NCBI RefSeq assembly: GCF_006716815.1
Contig: NZ_VFPS01000001.1
Span: forward strand, 124,001 to 188,000
Length of the DNA stretch: 64,000 bases
Direction: 5' to 3'
Source: Microbacterium lacticum
GTDB taxonomy: Bacteria; Actinomycetota; Actinomycetes; Actinomycetales; Microbacteriaceae
Positions 41,489 to 49,364 of this stretch are shown here, piece by piece; within the stretch, counting starts at the first letter, position 1; each line of letters starts with the position of its first letter. The notes under the pieces were generated by a model. It was not told where the DNA came from. It saw nothing but the letters and a program-made list of their open reading frames with translations, and ran no database searches. Made by a program: the position numbers and the translations under genes.

Positions 41489-42472
41489 GTGCTCAACGTC
41501 GGCATCGACATCGGTGGCACCAAGATCGCGGGCGGCGTCGTCGCGCCCGACGGGCGGATTCTCGAGCGGTTGCGGGTGCCCACTCCGACCGACACCGACG
41601 CGCTCGCGCGAGCCGTGGCCGACATGGTCGCCGAGCTCGCCGCGCGCCACGAGGTGAACGCCGTCGGCGTCGCCGCGGCGGGATACATCGATCGCAGTCG
41701 ATCCGTCATGCTGCACGCGCCCAACATCGACTGGCACAACGCCCCGCTGCGCGCGCAGTTCGAGGCGCTCATCGGCCGCCCGGTGACCCTCGAGAACGAC
41801 GCGAACGCCGCGGGCTGGGGCGAGTACCGGTTCGGTGCGGGCCGCGGTTCGACCGACATGGTCATGGTCACCCTCGGTACGGGCGTCGGCGGCGCCGTCA
41901 TCACGGACGGCCACCTTCTCATCGGCGCGAACGGCAGCGCCGCCGAGCTCGGCCACCTGCGCTTCGTCCGCGGCGGCCGGCCCTGCGGGTGCGGGCAGAA
42001 CGGATGCCTGGAGCAGTATGCGTCCGGCCGCGCGCTGCAGCGCGAGCTCTCCGACATCGCCGACGCCGGCGGTGTCGGCGCGCGGGTCGCGGCCCGTCGG
42101 AACGCCGCCGGGATCGTGCCAGGCGCCGATCTCGCGCTGCTGCTCGATGAAGGCGACGAGGGCGCCCTCGAGGCGGTGCGTCGCGTGGCGACCGCCCTCG
42201 GCGAGGCCTGCGGCGCGTTCCAGGCGGTGCTCGACCCCGACCTGATCGTCGTCGGCGGCGGTGTCGCCGAGCTCGGTGATGCGCTGCTCGAGCCCACCCG
42301 CCTCGCCTACGACACATCGCTGCCGGGCTTCGGCGAGCGACCCACGGCCCGATTCGTGACGGCGAGCCTCGGCAACGACGCCGGACTGGTGGGCGTCGCC
42401 GACCTCGCCGGCCTCCGTTCGACGGCGGAGGTCGCCGCCGCGAGTGCCGCGGGCGGTCTGGGGCGCCGCTGA
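41489..42472 (+). CDS. ROK family glucokinase / sugar kinase
   Basis: 327 residues from GTG 41489 (MLNVGIDIGG), which has GAGGAGG 4 nt upstream; an ATG at 41429 would add 20 residues. ATP loops NVGIDIGGTKIAGGVV and VTLGTGVGGAVITDG, sugar site ENDANAAGWGEYRFG, and the ROK zinc motif CGCGQNGCLEQYASG are all present. It phosphorylates glucose or a related sugar. Its stop overlaps the plsC-like gene start (ATG at the last base of TGA), so the two are coupled. Confidence 0.9.
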   Translation: MLNVGIDIGGTKIAGGVVAPDGRILERLRVPTPTDTDALARAVADMVAELAARHEVNAVGVAAAGYIDRSRSVMLHAPNIDWHNAPLRAQFEALIGRPVTLENDANAAGWGEYRFGAGRGSTDMVMVTLGTGVGGAVITDGHLLIGANGSAAELGHLRFVRGGRPCGCGQNGCLEQYASGRALQRELSDIADAGGVGARVAARRNAAGIVPGADLALLLDEGDEGALEAVRRVATALGEACGAFQAVLDPDLIVVGGGVAELGDALLEPTRLAYDTSLPGFGERPTARFVTASLGNDAGLVGVADLAGLRSTAEVAAASAAGGLGRR

Positions 42473-43188
42473 TGTTCTACTGGTTCATGAAGTACGTGGT
42501 CATCGGCCCGATCGTGAAGGCGATCTTCCGGCCGTGGATCGTCGGACGCTCGAACGTCCCGGCATCCGGGGCGGCCATCCTCGCCTCGAACCATCTCTCG
42601 GTGAGCGACTCGATCTTCCTGCCCCTCATGATCGACCGCCCGATGAGCTTCCTCGCCAAGAGCGACTACTTCACCGGCAAGGGCCTCAAAGGCTGGGCGA
42701 CCCGCATGTTCATGAAGGCGACGGGGCAGATCCCCATCGACCGCACGGGCGGGAAGGCGTCGGAGGACTCCCTGAACACCGGGCTGCAGGTGCTCGGCCG
42801 CGGCGACCTGCTCGGCATCTATCCGGAGGGCACCCGCAGCCCCGACGGCAAGCTCTACCGTGGCCGCACCGGCCTGGCGCGCATGGCGCTCGAGGCGCGC
42901 GTGCCGGTCGTCCCCGTCGTCATGGTCGACACGGGGGAGATCATGCCCATCGGCCGATCGATCCCGCGGATCGGGCGCGTCGGCATGGTGATCGGCGAAC
43001 CACTCGACTTCTCGCGCTTCCACGGCATGGAGTCCGACCGCTTCGTGCTGCGCTCGGTGACCGACGAGATCATGGTCGCGCTGCAGCGGCTCGGCGAGCA
43101 GCAGTACGCCGACGTCTACGCCTCGACGGTGAAAGACCGCGCCGCCCCCGCGCAGACCGCGGCGAAGACGGGCTCGAAAGCCGCCTGA
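42472..43188 (+). CDS. 1-acyl-sn-glycerol-3-phosphate acyltransferase (PlsC-like)
   Basis: 238 residues. Catalytic HxxxxD in ASNHLSVSDSIFLP, acceptor motif GIYPEGTRSPDGKLYRGRTG, and PVVPVVMVDTGEIMP are typical of the PlsC family. The N-terminal amphipathic stretch FYWFMKYVVIGPIVKAIF is likely membrane-associated. It transfers acyl chains in phospholipid or glycolipid synthesis, possibly using acyl-CoA from the nearby FadD15-like enzyme. The equivalent mycobacterial gene is Rv2182c, in the same cluster. Confidence 0.9.
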   Translation: MFYWFMKYVVIGPIVKAIFRPWIVGRSNVPASGAAILASNHLSVSDSIFLPLMIDRPMSFLAKSDYFTGKGLKGWATRMFMKATGQIPIDRTGGKASEDSLNTGLQVLGRGDLLGIYPEGTRSPDGKLYRGRTGLARMALEARVPVVPVVMVDTGEIMPIGRSIPRIGRVGMVIGEPLDFSRFHGMESDRFVLRSVTDEIMVALQRLGEQQYADVYASTVKDRAAPAQTAAKTGSKAA

Positions 43189-43229
43189 TCGCCGTCGTCA
43201 CGCGGCATCCGACCCTCTCGCGGCGCCAC

Positions 43230-43235
43230 TAGACT
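43230..43235 (+). promoter_or_regulatory. -10 hexamer TAGACT of the DAHP synthase gene, leaderless start
   Basis: TAGACT ends 6 nt before ATG 43242; no ribosome binding site is possible. Confidence 0.55.
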
Positions 43236-43241
43236 GGCCGG

Positions 43242-44579
43242 ATGCCCACCCTGCACGCCGACCTGGATCACTGGCGCACGCTCCCGATCAAGCAGCAGCC
43301 GAGCTGGACCGACCTCGACGACGTGGCCGCGGTGTCGGCCGAGATCGCGACGCTCCCGCCCCTCGTGTTCGCCGGTGAGGTCGACAACCTCCGCGACCGG
43401 CTCGCGAAGGCCGCCGCCGGACAGGCGTTCCTGCTGCAGGGCGGCGACTGCGCCGAGACCTTCGCCGGCGCGACGGCCGAGCAGATCCGCAACCGCATCA
43501 AGACGGTGCTGCAGATGGCGGTCGTGCTGACCTACGGGGCATCCATGCCGGTCGTGAAGATGGGGCGCATGGCGGGTCAGTTCGCCAAGCCCCGCTCGAG
43601 TGACACCGAGACCCGCGGCGACGTGACGCTGCCCGCCTACCGCGGCGACATCGTCAACGGCTACGACTTCACCGAGCTGTCGCGCCAGCCCGACCCGGCC
43701 CGGCTGCTGAAGGGCTACCACACCGCGGCATCCACCATCAATCTCATCCGCGCGTTCACGCAGGGCGGCTTCGCCGACCTCCGCGAGGTGCACTCGTGGA
43801 ACAAGGGCTTCGCGCAGAACCCGGCGAACCAGCAGTACGAGCGCCTCGCGACCGATATCGACCGGGCGATCAAGTTCATGGAGGCGGCCGGCGCCGACTT
43901 CGACGAGCTCAAGCGCGTCGAGTTCTACACCGGCCACGAAGGCCTGCTGATGGACTACGAGCGGCCGATGACCCGCGTCGACTCGCGCACCGGAACGCCG
44001 TACAACACCGCGGCGCACTTCCTGTGGATCGGGGAGCGCACGCGCGAGCTCGACGGCGCCCACGTCGACTACTTCTCGAAGATCCGCAACCCCATCGGCG
44101 TGAAGCTCGGACCCTCGACCTCGCCCGAGACGGCGCTCGAGCTCATCGACAAGCTCGACCCCGAGCGCGAGCCCGGCCGACTGACGTTCATCACGCGCAT
44201 GGGCGCGGGCAAGATCCGCGACGCGCTGCCGCCGCTGCTCGAAGCGGTGAAGGATGCCGGTGCCACGCCCCTCTGGGTCACCGACCCGATGCACGGCAAC
44301 GGCATCACCACGCCCACCGGTTACAAGACGCGCCGCTTCGACGACGTCGTCGACGAGGTGCGCGGGTTCTTCGAGGCGCACCGCGCCGTGGGCACCTTCC
44401 CCGGAGGCATCCACGTCGAGCTCACGGGCGACGACGTCACCGAGTGCCTGGGTGGCTCGGAGCAGATCGACGAGGCGACCCTCGCGACCCGCTACGAGAG
44501 CCTGTGCGACCCGCGCCTGAACCACATGCAGTCGCTCGAACTCGCCTTCCTGGTGGCCGAGGAGCTCGAAAAGCGCTGA
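43242..44579 (+). CDS. aroG: class II 3-deoxy-7-phosphoheptulonate synthase
   Basis: 445 residues, plant/mycobacterial type (AroA-II). Characteristic stretches: FLLQGGDCAETFAGATAEQIRNR with the metal-binding cysteine, VKMGRMAGQFAKPRSS, the RxxxKxxxQ-like RAFTQGGFADL region, EFYTGHEGLLMDYE, HFLWIGERTRELDGAHVDYF and GGIHVELTGDDVTECLGG. It condenses erythrose-4-phosphate with PEP, the first step of the shikimate pathway. Homologous and syntenic to Rv2178c. A leaderless start is likely. The downstream gap contains the first of two palindromic elements. Confidence 0.95.
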   Translation: MPTLHADLDHWRTLPIKQQPSWTDLDDVAAVSAEIATLPPLVFAGEVDNLRDRLAKAAAGQAFLLQGGDCAETFAGATAEQIRNRIKTVLQMAVVLTYGASMPVVKMGRMAGQFAKPRSSDTETRGDVTLPAYRGDIVNGYDFTELSRQPDPARLLKGYHTAASTINLIRAFTQGGFADLREVHSWNKGFAQNPANQQYERLATDIDRAIKFMEAAGADFDELKRVEFYTGHEGLLMDYERPMTRVDSRTGTPYNTAAHFLWIGERTRELDGAHVDYFSKIRNPIGVKLGPSTSPETALELIDKLDPEREPGRLTFITRMGAGKIRDALPPLLEAVKDAGATPLWVTDPMHGNGITTPTGYKTRRFDDVVDEVRGFFEAHRAVGTFPGGIHVELTGDDVTECLGGSEQIDEATLATRYESLCDPRLNHMQSLELAFLVAEELEKR

Positions 44580-44610
44580 CCTCCGCGCGGCGCCCGGCGC
44601 CGCCCGGCGC

Positions 44611-44667
44611 CGAGAACGCACAACAGCACCTCTTCGCGCCCCGGAGCGGTGCTATCGTGCGTTCTCG
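44611..44667. repeat. 57-bp palindromic element, copy 1 (upstream of the DUF559-type gene)
   Basis: Two 20-nt arms, 44611-44630 and the reverse complement of 44648-44667, match at 18 of 20 positions (CGAGAACGCAC-NNN-AGCACC) around a 17-nt loop. Copy 2 at 45664-45720 has the same arm sequence and the same arm and loop lengths, while the loop sequence differs. Conserved stems with free loops indicate selection on the DNA or RNA hairpin. Confidence 0.8.
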
Positions 44668-44722
44668 CGCGGGGTGTGGACAGATCGCGCGCGGCGCGGG
44701 CGCTCGGGGTGACACTGGGCGC

Positions 44723-45679
44723 ATGACCCGCTCGACGCCGCTGCCGCCGCCGTTCGACGAACGGTTCGGCGGGCGCGCGTTCACCGCCGACCAGGCGCGC
44801 GCGGCGGGCGTCGGGCGCGGGCGGCTGCGCGGGCGCGACCTCGGCCACCCGCACCACGGGATCTACGTCACCGAGGCATCCGATGATCTGCTCGATCGAT
44901 GCGCGGCGCTGTCGGTGGCGCTCGGCCCGCAGCACTGGTTCAGCCATCTGACCGCTGCCCGGCTCTGGAGCATCCCCGTTCCGCAGCGGTACGCGCCGAT
45001 CGAGCCGCTTCACGTGCTCACGGTCGGCGGACGGGTGCCGGTGCGTCACCACCACGTCATCGGGCGATCGACATCGGATGACCCGGATCGCCGCGTGCAC
45101 GCGGGGCTGCGGGTGATCGGCCCCCTCGCGACCTGGTGCCATCTCGCGACCCGTGGCGCGACGGAACCGAGGATGCTGCTCGGCCGCGACGCGCTCGTTA
45201 CCGCGGGGGACTACCTGACCACCAAGCGGCGGCTCTCGACGGGATCGACGCTGCCGCCGCTCGCGACGGCAGCAGACCTCGCCCGCGCCGTCGACGCCCG
45301 GAGCGGCCGCGGCACCCGCGCGCTGCGCCAGGCGCTGGTGCTCATCCGCCCGGGCGCGCAGTCGCCCCGCGAGACGCTGCTGCGCCTGCGCATCGTCGAC
45401 GCGGGCCTGCCCGAGCCCGCGGTGCAGCTCCCCGTGATGACGGCGGTGGGGGTGCTGCACAGCGACCTCGGGTACGAGCGGCAGCGGCTCCTCATCGAGT
45501 ACCAGGGCGACGAGCACCGCACCTCGCGCTCGCGATGGCGGAGCGACCTGACCCGCGTGCAGCTGTTCCAGGACGCCGGCTACGACGTCATGCTCGTCGG
45601 CGCGGACGACCTGGTCCCCGACCCGAGCGCCCTCCTCGCGCGGATCGCCCGCGCGCTCGCGCGCGAGAACGCACGATAG
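44723..45679 (+). CDS. DUF559/Vsr-like PD-(D/E)XK protein with winged-helix N-terminus
   Basis: 318 residues. The N-terminus (FGGRAFTADQARAAGVGRGRLRG, HHGIYVTE) resembles the winged helix of AbiEi-type antitoxins; the middle SHLTAARLWSIPVP is the usual sequel. The C-terminal 100 residues have the restriction-endonuclease-like core of DUF559: conserved Asp in VLHSDLGYERQRLLIEYQGDEHR (Asp ... E-Y-Q in the E-x-K position), then RWRSDLTRVQLFQDAGYDVMLVGADDL. It may bind or cut DNA; activity is unproven, and Gln replaces the catalytic Lys. It interrupts the conserved aroG-pknL order and lies between two 57-bp palindromes. Its last codons and stop are inside the second one. Confidence 0.8.
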   Translation: MTRSTPLPPPFDERFGGRAFTADQARAAGVGRGRLRGRDLGHPHHGIYVTEASDDLLDRCAALSVALGPQHWFSHLTAARLWSIPVPQRYAPIEPLHVLTVGGRVPVRHHHVIGRSTSDDPDRRVHAGLRVIGPLATWCHLATRGATEPRMLLGRDALVTAGDYLTTKRRLSTGSTLPPLATAADLARAVDARSGRGTRALRQALVLIRPGAQSPRETLLRLRIVDAGLPEPAVQLPVMTAVGVLHSDLGYERQRLLIEYQGDEHRTSRSRWRSDLTRVQLFQDAGYDVMLVGADDLVPDPSALLARIARALARENAR

Positions 45680-45720
45680 CACCGCAAACGGGCTCCGAGA
45701 GGTGCTATCGCGCGTTCTCG
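45664..45720. repeat. 57-bp palindromic element, copy 2 (overlapping the 3' end of the DUF559-type gene)
   Basis: Arms 45664-45683 and 45701-45720 are inverted with 19 of 20 matches (CGAGAACGC[A/G]CGATAGCACC), loop 17 nt. The TAG stop of the gene (45677-45679) is part of the left arm, which encodes its final residues ENAR. Confidence 0.85.
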
Positions 45721-45752
45721 GTGTGGGATCGAGGGGCGCGGCGCGGGGCGGG

Positions 45753-47669
45753 TCAGCCCGTCGAGCGGACGGTGATCTTCGTGCCGGGCAGCTGGGACGT
45801 GCCGGCGGCGGGGCTCGTGCTCGCGACGGTGAAGATGCCCCAGACGATCTCGGGCAGCGCGGTGCCGGGCTCGAAGCCGGCTTCCCGCAGAGTCTGCATC
45901 GCGACGGCGACGGTCTGCCCCGAGACATCCGGGACCTCGATCGGCTCCGGACCCTTCGAGACGACGAGGGTGACGGTGTCGCCGGGGCGCACGCCGTCGC
46001 CGTGGTCGACGCGCACGACGCGGCCGCTGTCGACGTCGTCGCTGTACTCCTCCGAGGTGGTGACGGAGAGCTTCACATCGGCGAGGATCGAGGTCGCGTC
46101 GGCGACGCTCCGGCCGGCGACGTCCGGGATCGCGCCCGCCGAGACCTCGAACGACGCGGTCGACCCCTCGAGGGCGGTGCATCCCTGCGTGCAGTCGACG
46201 GCGTCGCCGCCGCCGGGCGGCGTGATCGACGCGGACACGACCTGGTCGGCCGGGGCGTCGGTGAACACGCGCGACGGATCGTCGGATGCCGTGATGTAGA
46301 GCTCGTCGAGGGTGCGCGTGGCGTCGTCGAGGCTGAGGCCCGCCAGTGCGCCGATGTCGTGCGATGCGGGGCCGAGGGAGATCACGACGGTGACCTGGCT
46401 GTCCTTGTCGAGCCGCTCCCCGGTGCCCGGTTCGGTGCGGATGGCGAGGCCCGCCGCGACATCACGGCTGTAGTCCTCGCCCGGGACGGCGACGAGCGAC
46501 TGTGCGGCGAGCGTCCCGGATGCCTCGTCGAAGCTCTGCCCCGCGACGTCGGGCACGGCGACGAGCGATCCCGGCCCCGTGCCGAACCACCAGCCGGCTC
46601 CGCCCGCGAGCCCCGCGAGGACCACCACGAGCAGCAGCAGCCACCAGCCCTTGCCGGCGTTCCGCCGCGCGCGGCGGCGCAGCAGCGTCGTGTTGTCGAC
46701 GTCGTCGGTGACGGTGGGCGCGGTGAACGTGCCCGGCATGATCTTGGTGACCTCGCCCGAGTCGACGCCGTCGTCGACGGCGACGAGCCCCGGGGCGGGC
46801 GTCCGCACGACGTGCGGGAAGACGCCGAGCTCCTTCTCGATCTCACGCAGCCGGTCGAGCATCGCACGCGCGTCGGACGGACGCTCGTCGGGTTCGCGCT
46901 CGGTCGCCCACATGACGAGCTCGTCGAGCTGCTCGGGCACGCCCGGGTTCTTCGCCGACGGCCGCGGCACCGAGTCGGTGGCGTGCTGGTAGGCGATCTG
47001 CATCGGCTGCTCGCCCTTGTACGGCTGCTCGCCGACGAGCATCTCGTACAGCATGATCCCGAGGGCGTAGATGTCGCTCCGGGCATCCGCGGTGCCCCGG
47101 GTGACGAGCTCGGGGGCGAGGTAGGCGATCGTGCCGAGCAGCATCTGCCCGGTGGCGGTGTTCGCGCTCGTCGCGCGGGCGAGGCCGAAGTCGCCGATCT
47201 TGATGCGGCCGTCTTCGGCGAGCAGCACGTTCTCGGGCTTCACGTCGCGGTGCACGATCCCGGCGCGGTGTGCGGCGGAGAGGCCCGACAGCACGGCATC
47301 CATGATCGTGATCGTCTGCGGGATCGACAGTCGCCGCTGCTCGCGCAGGAGGTCGCGCAGCGTGATGCCGGGCAGGTACTCCATGACGAGATAGGCCATC
47401 TCGCCGTCCTGGCCCTGGTCGAAGACGTTGACGACGTGCGGATCGGCCAGGCGCGCGGCGGCGCGGGCCTCCTGGATGAAGCGTCCCTGGAAGACGGTGT
47501 CATCGGAGAGGTGGCTGTGCATCACCTTCAGCGCGACGCGGCGCTCGAGGCGCAGATCGGTCGCGACGTAGACGGTGGCCATGCCGCCACGGGCGATGCG
47601 GGCACGAACGCGGTACCGGCCGTCGACCAGACGGCCGATCAGCGGGTCCGTCTGCTGGCTCGTGCTCAC
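45753..47669 (-). CDS. pknL: PASTA-domain serine/threonine protein kinase (PknL-like)
   Basis: 638 residues. Cytoplasmic kinase: glycine loop IARGGMATVYVA, K48 in RRVALKVM, HRDVKPENVLL, DFGLARAT with an activation loop TSANTATGQMLLGT. A membrane helix (WWLLLLVVVLAGLAGGAGWWFG, about residue 345) leads to extracellular PASTA repeats (VAVPDVAGQSFDEAS, GALAGLSLDDATRTL, GAIPDVAGRSVADAT, IEVPDVSGQTVAVAM). PASTA domains sense muropeptides or lipid II, tying the kinase to cell-wall growth. By position it matches Rv2176 (pknL), divergent from the Rv2175c homologue region. A leaderless GTG lies 7 nt from TAGAAT. Confidence 0.93.
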   Translation of the reverse strand: MSTSQQTDPLIGRLVDGRYRVRARIARGGMATVYVATDLRLERRVALKVMHSHLSDDTVFQGRFIQEARAAARLADPHVVNVFDQGQDGEMAYLVMEYLPGITLRDLLREQRRLSIPQTITIMDAVLSGLSAAHRAGIVHRDVKPENVLLAEDGRIKIGDFGLARATSANTATGQMLLGTIAYLAPELVTRGTADARSDIYALGIMLYEMLVGEQPYKGEQPMQIAYQHATDSVPRPSAKNPGVPEQLDELVMWATEREPDERPSDARAMLDRLREIEKELGVFPHVVRTPAPGLVAVDDGVDSGEVTKIMPGTFTAPTVTDDVDNTTLLRRRARRNAGKGWWLLLLVVVLAGLAGGAGWWFGTGPGSLVAVPDVAGQSFDEASGTLAAQSLVAVPGEDYSRDVAAGLAIRTEPGTGERLDKDSQVTVVISLGPASHDIGALAGLSLDDATRTLDELYITASDDPSRVFTDAPADQVVSASITPPGGGDAVDCTQGCTALEGSTASFEVSAGAIPDVAGRSVADATSILADVKLSVTTSEEYSDDVDSGRVVRVDHGDGVRPGDTVTLVVSKGPEPIEVPDVSGQTVAVAMQTLREAGFEPGTALPEIVWGIFTVASTSPAAGTSQLPGTKITVRSTG

Positions 47670-47676
47670 CTACGTG

Positions 47677-47682
47677 ATTCTA
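47677..47682 (-). promoter_or_regulatory. -10 hexamer TAGAAT of the PASTA kinase, leaderless start
   Basis: TAGAAT (minus strand) ends 7 nt before GTG 47669. Confidence 0.55.
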
Positions 47683-47763
47683 GGGAGTGGATGCCGAATG
47701 CCCGGGGAGCGGCTCACCGCACGCGCGACCTCGGTGTGCGGTTCGCTCGATTGGGCCACGCGT

Positions 47764-48849
47764 TCAGCCGAGCGTCGCGAGCCACTCCTCGGCCTGCTGC
47801 TCCCACGGACCGTACCGTTCGGGGTGCGCCGAGATCTGCACGGCCTGCGCGGCGGCGCCGAAGTCCATCGCCTCCCAGCCCGGCACGTCCAGGAGGCCCC
47901 GCGTGGCCGTGCCGTTGGGGTCGTCCGGGCCGCCGAAGAAGGCGGCCGCCGCCCGGTACGGGTCGCGCACCTCGTCTTCGGTGCCCCACCCCGTGCTCGG
48001 GCGCTGCTGGAACAGCCCGAGCGAGTCGCGGTCGCCCCAGTCGAGGTTCCGCAGCCACGACTCGACCATGCCCGTCGCCAGCGCGATCGCGATGCCGCGT
48101 TCGGACACGCCGCGGCTGCGGCCCACCTCGATGATGATGCGGGCGTTCTCGATCTGCTCGGCGTCGAGCACGACGGGAGCGGCCGCGGCGGGTGGTGTCG
48201 CGGGCGCGGGCGCGGGGGCAGGAGCGGGGGATGCCTCGGCGGGCGCCGGCGCCGCGGGTGCGGCCGCGGCGGGCTGCGCTCCGCCGGCGCCCGGGATCAG
48301 CAGGGTCTGTCCGGGGTAGATGATCGAGCCGCGCTCCAGACCGTTGGCCTCGAGCAGCGCGGCGAGGCCGACGCCGGCGTCCTGCGCGATCGCCCACAGG
48401 GTGTCGCCGCCGGTGACCGTGTGGGATGCGACGGCGGTCGCGGGGGCGGCGGGTGCGGCCTCGGCGGCCGGCGCGGGCGTGACGTTCGCGCCGCCCGCGG
48501 GTGGCGCGAGCCGGAGGCGCTGGCCGGGGTGGATGATGCTCGACCAGTCGAGCCCGTTCCACGTGAGCACGTCGGCGGTGGCGAGGCCCCAGCGCGCGGC
48601 GATGTCGCTGACCGTGTCGCCGGGGACGACGGTCACCTCCGCCGGCGCGGTCTCCAGGGCGCGCAGCGTCGCCGTCGGCGGCGGCACCGTGACAGCCAGG
48701 CGGAGGCCCGGGTGTGCCGCGGACGGAGTGTGCGCGGTGGCCAGAGCCTGTGCGGCGGCGGGCGTGGCGGTGAACGCCAGCGACACCGAACCGACCAGGG
48801 CGGTCGTGGTGGTGACGCCATGGCGGATGCGTGCGGATGTCGGTCGCAA
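47764..48849 (-). CDS. secreted protein with two LysM domains and a lysozyme/transglycosylase-like C-terminus
   Basis: 361 residues starting at TTG 48849 with GGGGGAG upstream. The signal peptide ends SLAFTATPAAAQA. LysM 1 is VVPGDTVSDIAARWGLATADVLTWNGLDWSSIIHPGQRLRL and LysM 2 VTGGDTLWAIAQDAGVGLAALLEANGLERGSIIYPGQTLLIP, each read in two halves. An Ala/Pro linker follows. The C-terminal part (IAIALATGMVESWLRNLDWGDRDSLGLFQQRPSTGWG) has the GLFQ(Q/V) motif and upstream Glu of lytic-transglycosylase-like domains. It should bind and possibly cut peptidoglycan, next to a PASTA kinase that senses it. Confidence 0.87.
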   Translation of the reverse strand: MRPTSARIRHGVTTTTALVGSVSLAFTATPAAAQALATAHTPSAAHPGLRLAVTVPPPTATLRALETAPAEVTVVPGDTVSDIAARWGLATADVLTWNGLDWSSIIHPGQRLRLAPPAGGANVTPAPAAEAAPAAPATAVASHTVTGGDTLWAIAQDAGVGLAALLEANGLERGSIIYPGQTLLIPGAGGAQPAAAAPAAPAPAEASPAPAPAPAPATPPAAAAPVVLDAEQIENARIIIEVGRSRGVSERGIAIALATGMVESWLRNLDWGDRDSLGLFQQRPSTGWGTEDEVRDPYRAAAAFFGGPDDPNGTATRGLLDVPGWEAMDFGAAAQAVQISAHPERYGPWEQQAEEWLATLG

Positions 48850-48987
48850 GAATCTCCCCCTTCTTTCGACCTGGCCACCGTGTCACGGAACGGCATTCAT
48901 GTCAACGGGTGTATAGAGACGTGATCGAAGTGACTCGTGTGACGAGAGTTCATCTCGGCGCCCGCGCGCGGGGCGAGGAGATGGTGC

Positions 48988-48993
48988 GATAGT
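48988..48993 (+). promoter_or_regulatory. -10 hexamer GATAGT, leaderless start
   Basis: GATAGT ends 6 nt before GTG 49000. The intervening GGAGGG touches the start codon and cannot act as a ribosome site. Confidence 0.45.
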
Positions 48994-48999
48994 GGAGGG

Positions 49000-49350
49000 G
49001 TGAGCGAAGAATCCGTCCCCGTCGTCGAGACCGCCTGGCTCACCCTGCCCGACCTGGTCGAGGTGCTCGGCGAACCGCTCGGCCGCATCCGTCGCCTGCT
49101 TGATGACCGTCACCTCGTCGGCTCGAAGCGCACCGGAGTGTTCGCGGTGCCCGAGGTGTTCGTCGTCGACGGCGAACCGCTCGGTTCGCTGCGCGGCACC
49201 GTGATCGTGCTGCAGGATGCCGGGTTCAGCGACGACGAGCTGATCGACTGGCTGATCACCGAGGAAGACTCCATCGGCGCCGCGCCGATCGACGCGCTCC
49301 GCCGCGGCCGCAAGGCCGAGGTGCGCCGCGTTGCGCAGTCTCTCGCCTGA
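49000..49350 (+). CDS. Rv2175c-family DNA-binding protein
   Basis: 116 residues. WLTLPDLVEVLGEPLGRIRRLLDDRHLVGSKRTGVFAVPEVFVVDGEPLGSLRGT, in consecutive elements, matches the winged-helix Rv2175c family. A C-terminal helical part follows (FSDDELIDWLITEEDS, APIDALRRGRKAEVRRVAQSLA). In M. tuberculosis Rv2175c is a substrate of the adjacent kinase PknL, and the same adjacency exists here, separated by the LysM gene. The N-terminal phosphoacceptor tail of the mycobacterial protein is shortened to SEESVPVVETA. Confidence 0.88.
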   Translation: MSEESVPVVETAWLTLPDLVEVLGEPLGRIRRLLDDRHLVGSKRTGVFAVPEVFVVDGEPLGSLRGTVIVLQDAGFSDDELIDWLITEEDSIGAAPIDALRRGRKAEVRRVAQSLA

Positions 49351-49364
49351 CCAGGAGGAGACGC

